Shown in pieces: positions 32,156 through 33,015 of a stretch of DNA of 33,015 nt. Position numbers and translations under genes: made by a program. Under the pieces are notes generated by a model. The model saw only the letters and a program-made list of their open reading frames with translations, was not told where the DNA came from and ran no database searches. The DNA lies in the NCBI GenBank assembly GCA_012517675.1, contig JAAYUL010000078.1:1-33015 (forward strand), given 5' to 3'. Numbering within the stretch: position 1 is the first letter of the stretch; every line of letters starts with the position of its first letter. The stretch is from Clostridiales bacterium. GTDB lineage: Bacteria > Bacillota > Clostridia > Oscillospirales > Acutalibacteraceae.

Positions 32156-33015
32156 CAGTAGTCCTCCTTCTGCTCAAGGTCGTTGATTTCCGTTTTCAGG
32201 GTCTGAATGATATCGTCATACTCCGCCTGCATCCGGTCGGCGGGCACGTATTTGAAACGGCCGATCCGCTCGCGCACCGGGAGCTTAACGAGCTTTTCCA
32301 CGGAAACATTCCGACCGAGCGCTTCCACGGATTCGCGGTAATATTCAAGCACCAGCTTCATCATGGTGTACTGCTTTTCCAGCGGCGTGTAGGTGTCCGT
32401 TTCATGGAAGGCGTCCTGATGCAGAAAGTCCTCGCGTATGGAGCGGGCGGCTTCCAGCCTGAGGCGGTCGGGAGCCGACAGGGCGTCGATGCCGACCAGC
32501 TTTACGATCTCCTGCAGCTCGGATTCCTCCTGCAAAAGGCGCATGATCCGGCTGCGGCATTCCATCCAGTCCGGGTGAACGTGGGAATTGAACCATCGCT
32601 CCATGGTGTCCACATAAAGGGAGTAGCTGGTCAGCCAGTTCACCGCCGGGAAATGGCGGCGGTAGGCGAGCGCGGAATCCAGGCTCCAGAACACCTTGAC
32701 AATGCGGAGCGTGGCCTGGGAAACGGGCTCCGAAATATCGCCGCCGGGAGGGGAGACCGCCCCGATGACGGAAAGCGCGCCTTCCCTCGGCGTGCCGCCG
32801 AGGGAGCGCACCCGGCCCGCGCGCTCGTAAAACTGTGCCAGACGGCTGCCCAGGTAAGCGGGGTAGCCTTCTTCGCCGGGCATTTCCTCCAGACGCCCCG
32901 ACATTTCGCGCAGCGCTTCCGCCCAGCGTGAAGTGGAGTCCGCCATGAGCGCCACGGAATACCCCATGTCGCGGAAATACTCCGCGATCGTGATGCCCGT
33001 ATAGATGGAAGCCTC
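32155..33015 (-). CDS. ntpA: V/A-type ATP synthase subunit A, C-terminal part (5' end beyond window)
   Basis: The frame continues to the right edge without a start; about 286 residues are visible. [34 protein letters not shown] and [14 protein letters not shown] are conserved in the catalytic subunit after its P-loop, which lies outside the window. The Arg in [11 protein letters not shown] and the C-terminal helical domain ([18 protein letters not shown]) are intact. Upstream operon genes (E, C, F, I, K subunits) must lie beyond 33015 if they are present. Whether it pumps Na+ or H+ depends on the K subunit, which is not visible. Confidence 0.93.
   Translation of the reverse strand, partial: EASIYTGITIAEYFRDMGYSVALMADSTSRWAEALREMSGRLEEMPGEEGYPAYLGSRLAQFYERAGRVRSLGGTPREGALSVIGAVSPPGGDISEPVSQATLRIVKVFWSLDSALAYRRHFPAVNWLTSYSLYVDTMERWFNSHVHPDWMECRSRIMRLLQEESELQEIVKLVGIDALSAPDRLRLEAARSIREDFLHQDAFHETDTYTPLEKQYTMMKLVLEYYRESVEALGRNVSVEKLVKLPVRERIGRFKYVPADRMQAEYDDIIQTLKTEINDLEQKEDY

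Noticed and set aside
31154..32161. Long plus-strand open frame opposite ntpB
   Set aside because: Shadow of the highly conserved V/A-ATPase B subunit.

Overview
The window looks like chromosome of a low-to-mid-GC Gram-positive anaerobe of the Clostridia, plausibly Oscillospiraceae/Ruminococcaceae. The evidence is a sortase-anchored adhesin, strong AGGAGG-type ribosome binding sites with several TTG/GTG starts, perfect TTGACA-N17-TATAAT promoters, a Rex-like operator in front of a fermentative alcohol dehydrogenase, a NiCo-type riboswitch and a V/A-type ATPase. The genus is inference. I see no rRNA, tRNA, insertion sequence, prophage or CRISPR array.

Layout. 1-6052: the start of a helix-turn-helix protein that runs off the left edge, then divergently a 1468-residue LPXTG-like surface protein and its class B sortase. 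6259-7176: two tandem copies of a ~280-nt structured non-coding RNA, each with its own consensus promoter and terminator stem; helices covary between the copies. 7204-8680 (minus): an overlapping gene pair, a cytidylate-kinase-like/PD-(D/E)XK-nuclease-like fusion followed by a hypoxanthine phosphoribosyltransferase homologue that has lost its catalytic residues. 8875-9750 (minus): a ferritin-like/VIT metal transporter. 9937-10743: a promoter, mini-ORF and terminator module leading into a TetR-type regulator. 10703-13358: a radical SAM/SPASM-like enzyme and a divergent paralogue that lacks the iron-sulfur cysteines.

13554-16093: an aldehyde dehydrogenase and a divergent AraC-type regulator. 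16362-18462: an unrecognised or DUF6143-like protein and an MFS transporter. 18508-20705: an Xaa-Pro peptidase-proC operon with a long leader, a small proline-metabolism unit. 20919-22179: an iron-dependent alcohol dehydrogenase with a predicted Rex operator. 22284-23743 (minus): a LysM-CAP secreted protein and a Crp/Fnr regulator. 23975-27057: a GT2-like protein without a DxD motif, a HAAS-DUF4097 membrane protein and a polysaccharide deacetylase.

27118-29942 (minus): a P-type cation ATPase under a clear NiCo (czcD) riboswitch with an overlapping terminator. It resembles Ca2+ ATPases by motif but is probably a Co/Ni/Fe(II) exporter. 30074-33015 (minus): V/A-type ATPase subunits A (partial), B and D.

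The strongest candidates for undescribed biology are the duplicated RNA, the kinase-nuclease plus dead-HPRT pair, and the radical SAM enzyme/pseudoenzyme pair. All calls come from reading the sequence; no database search was run.
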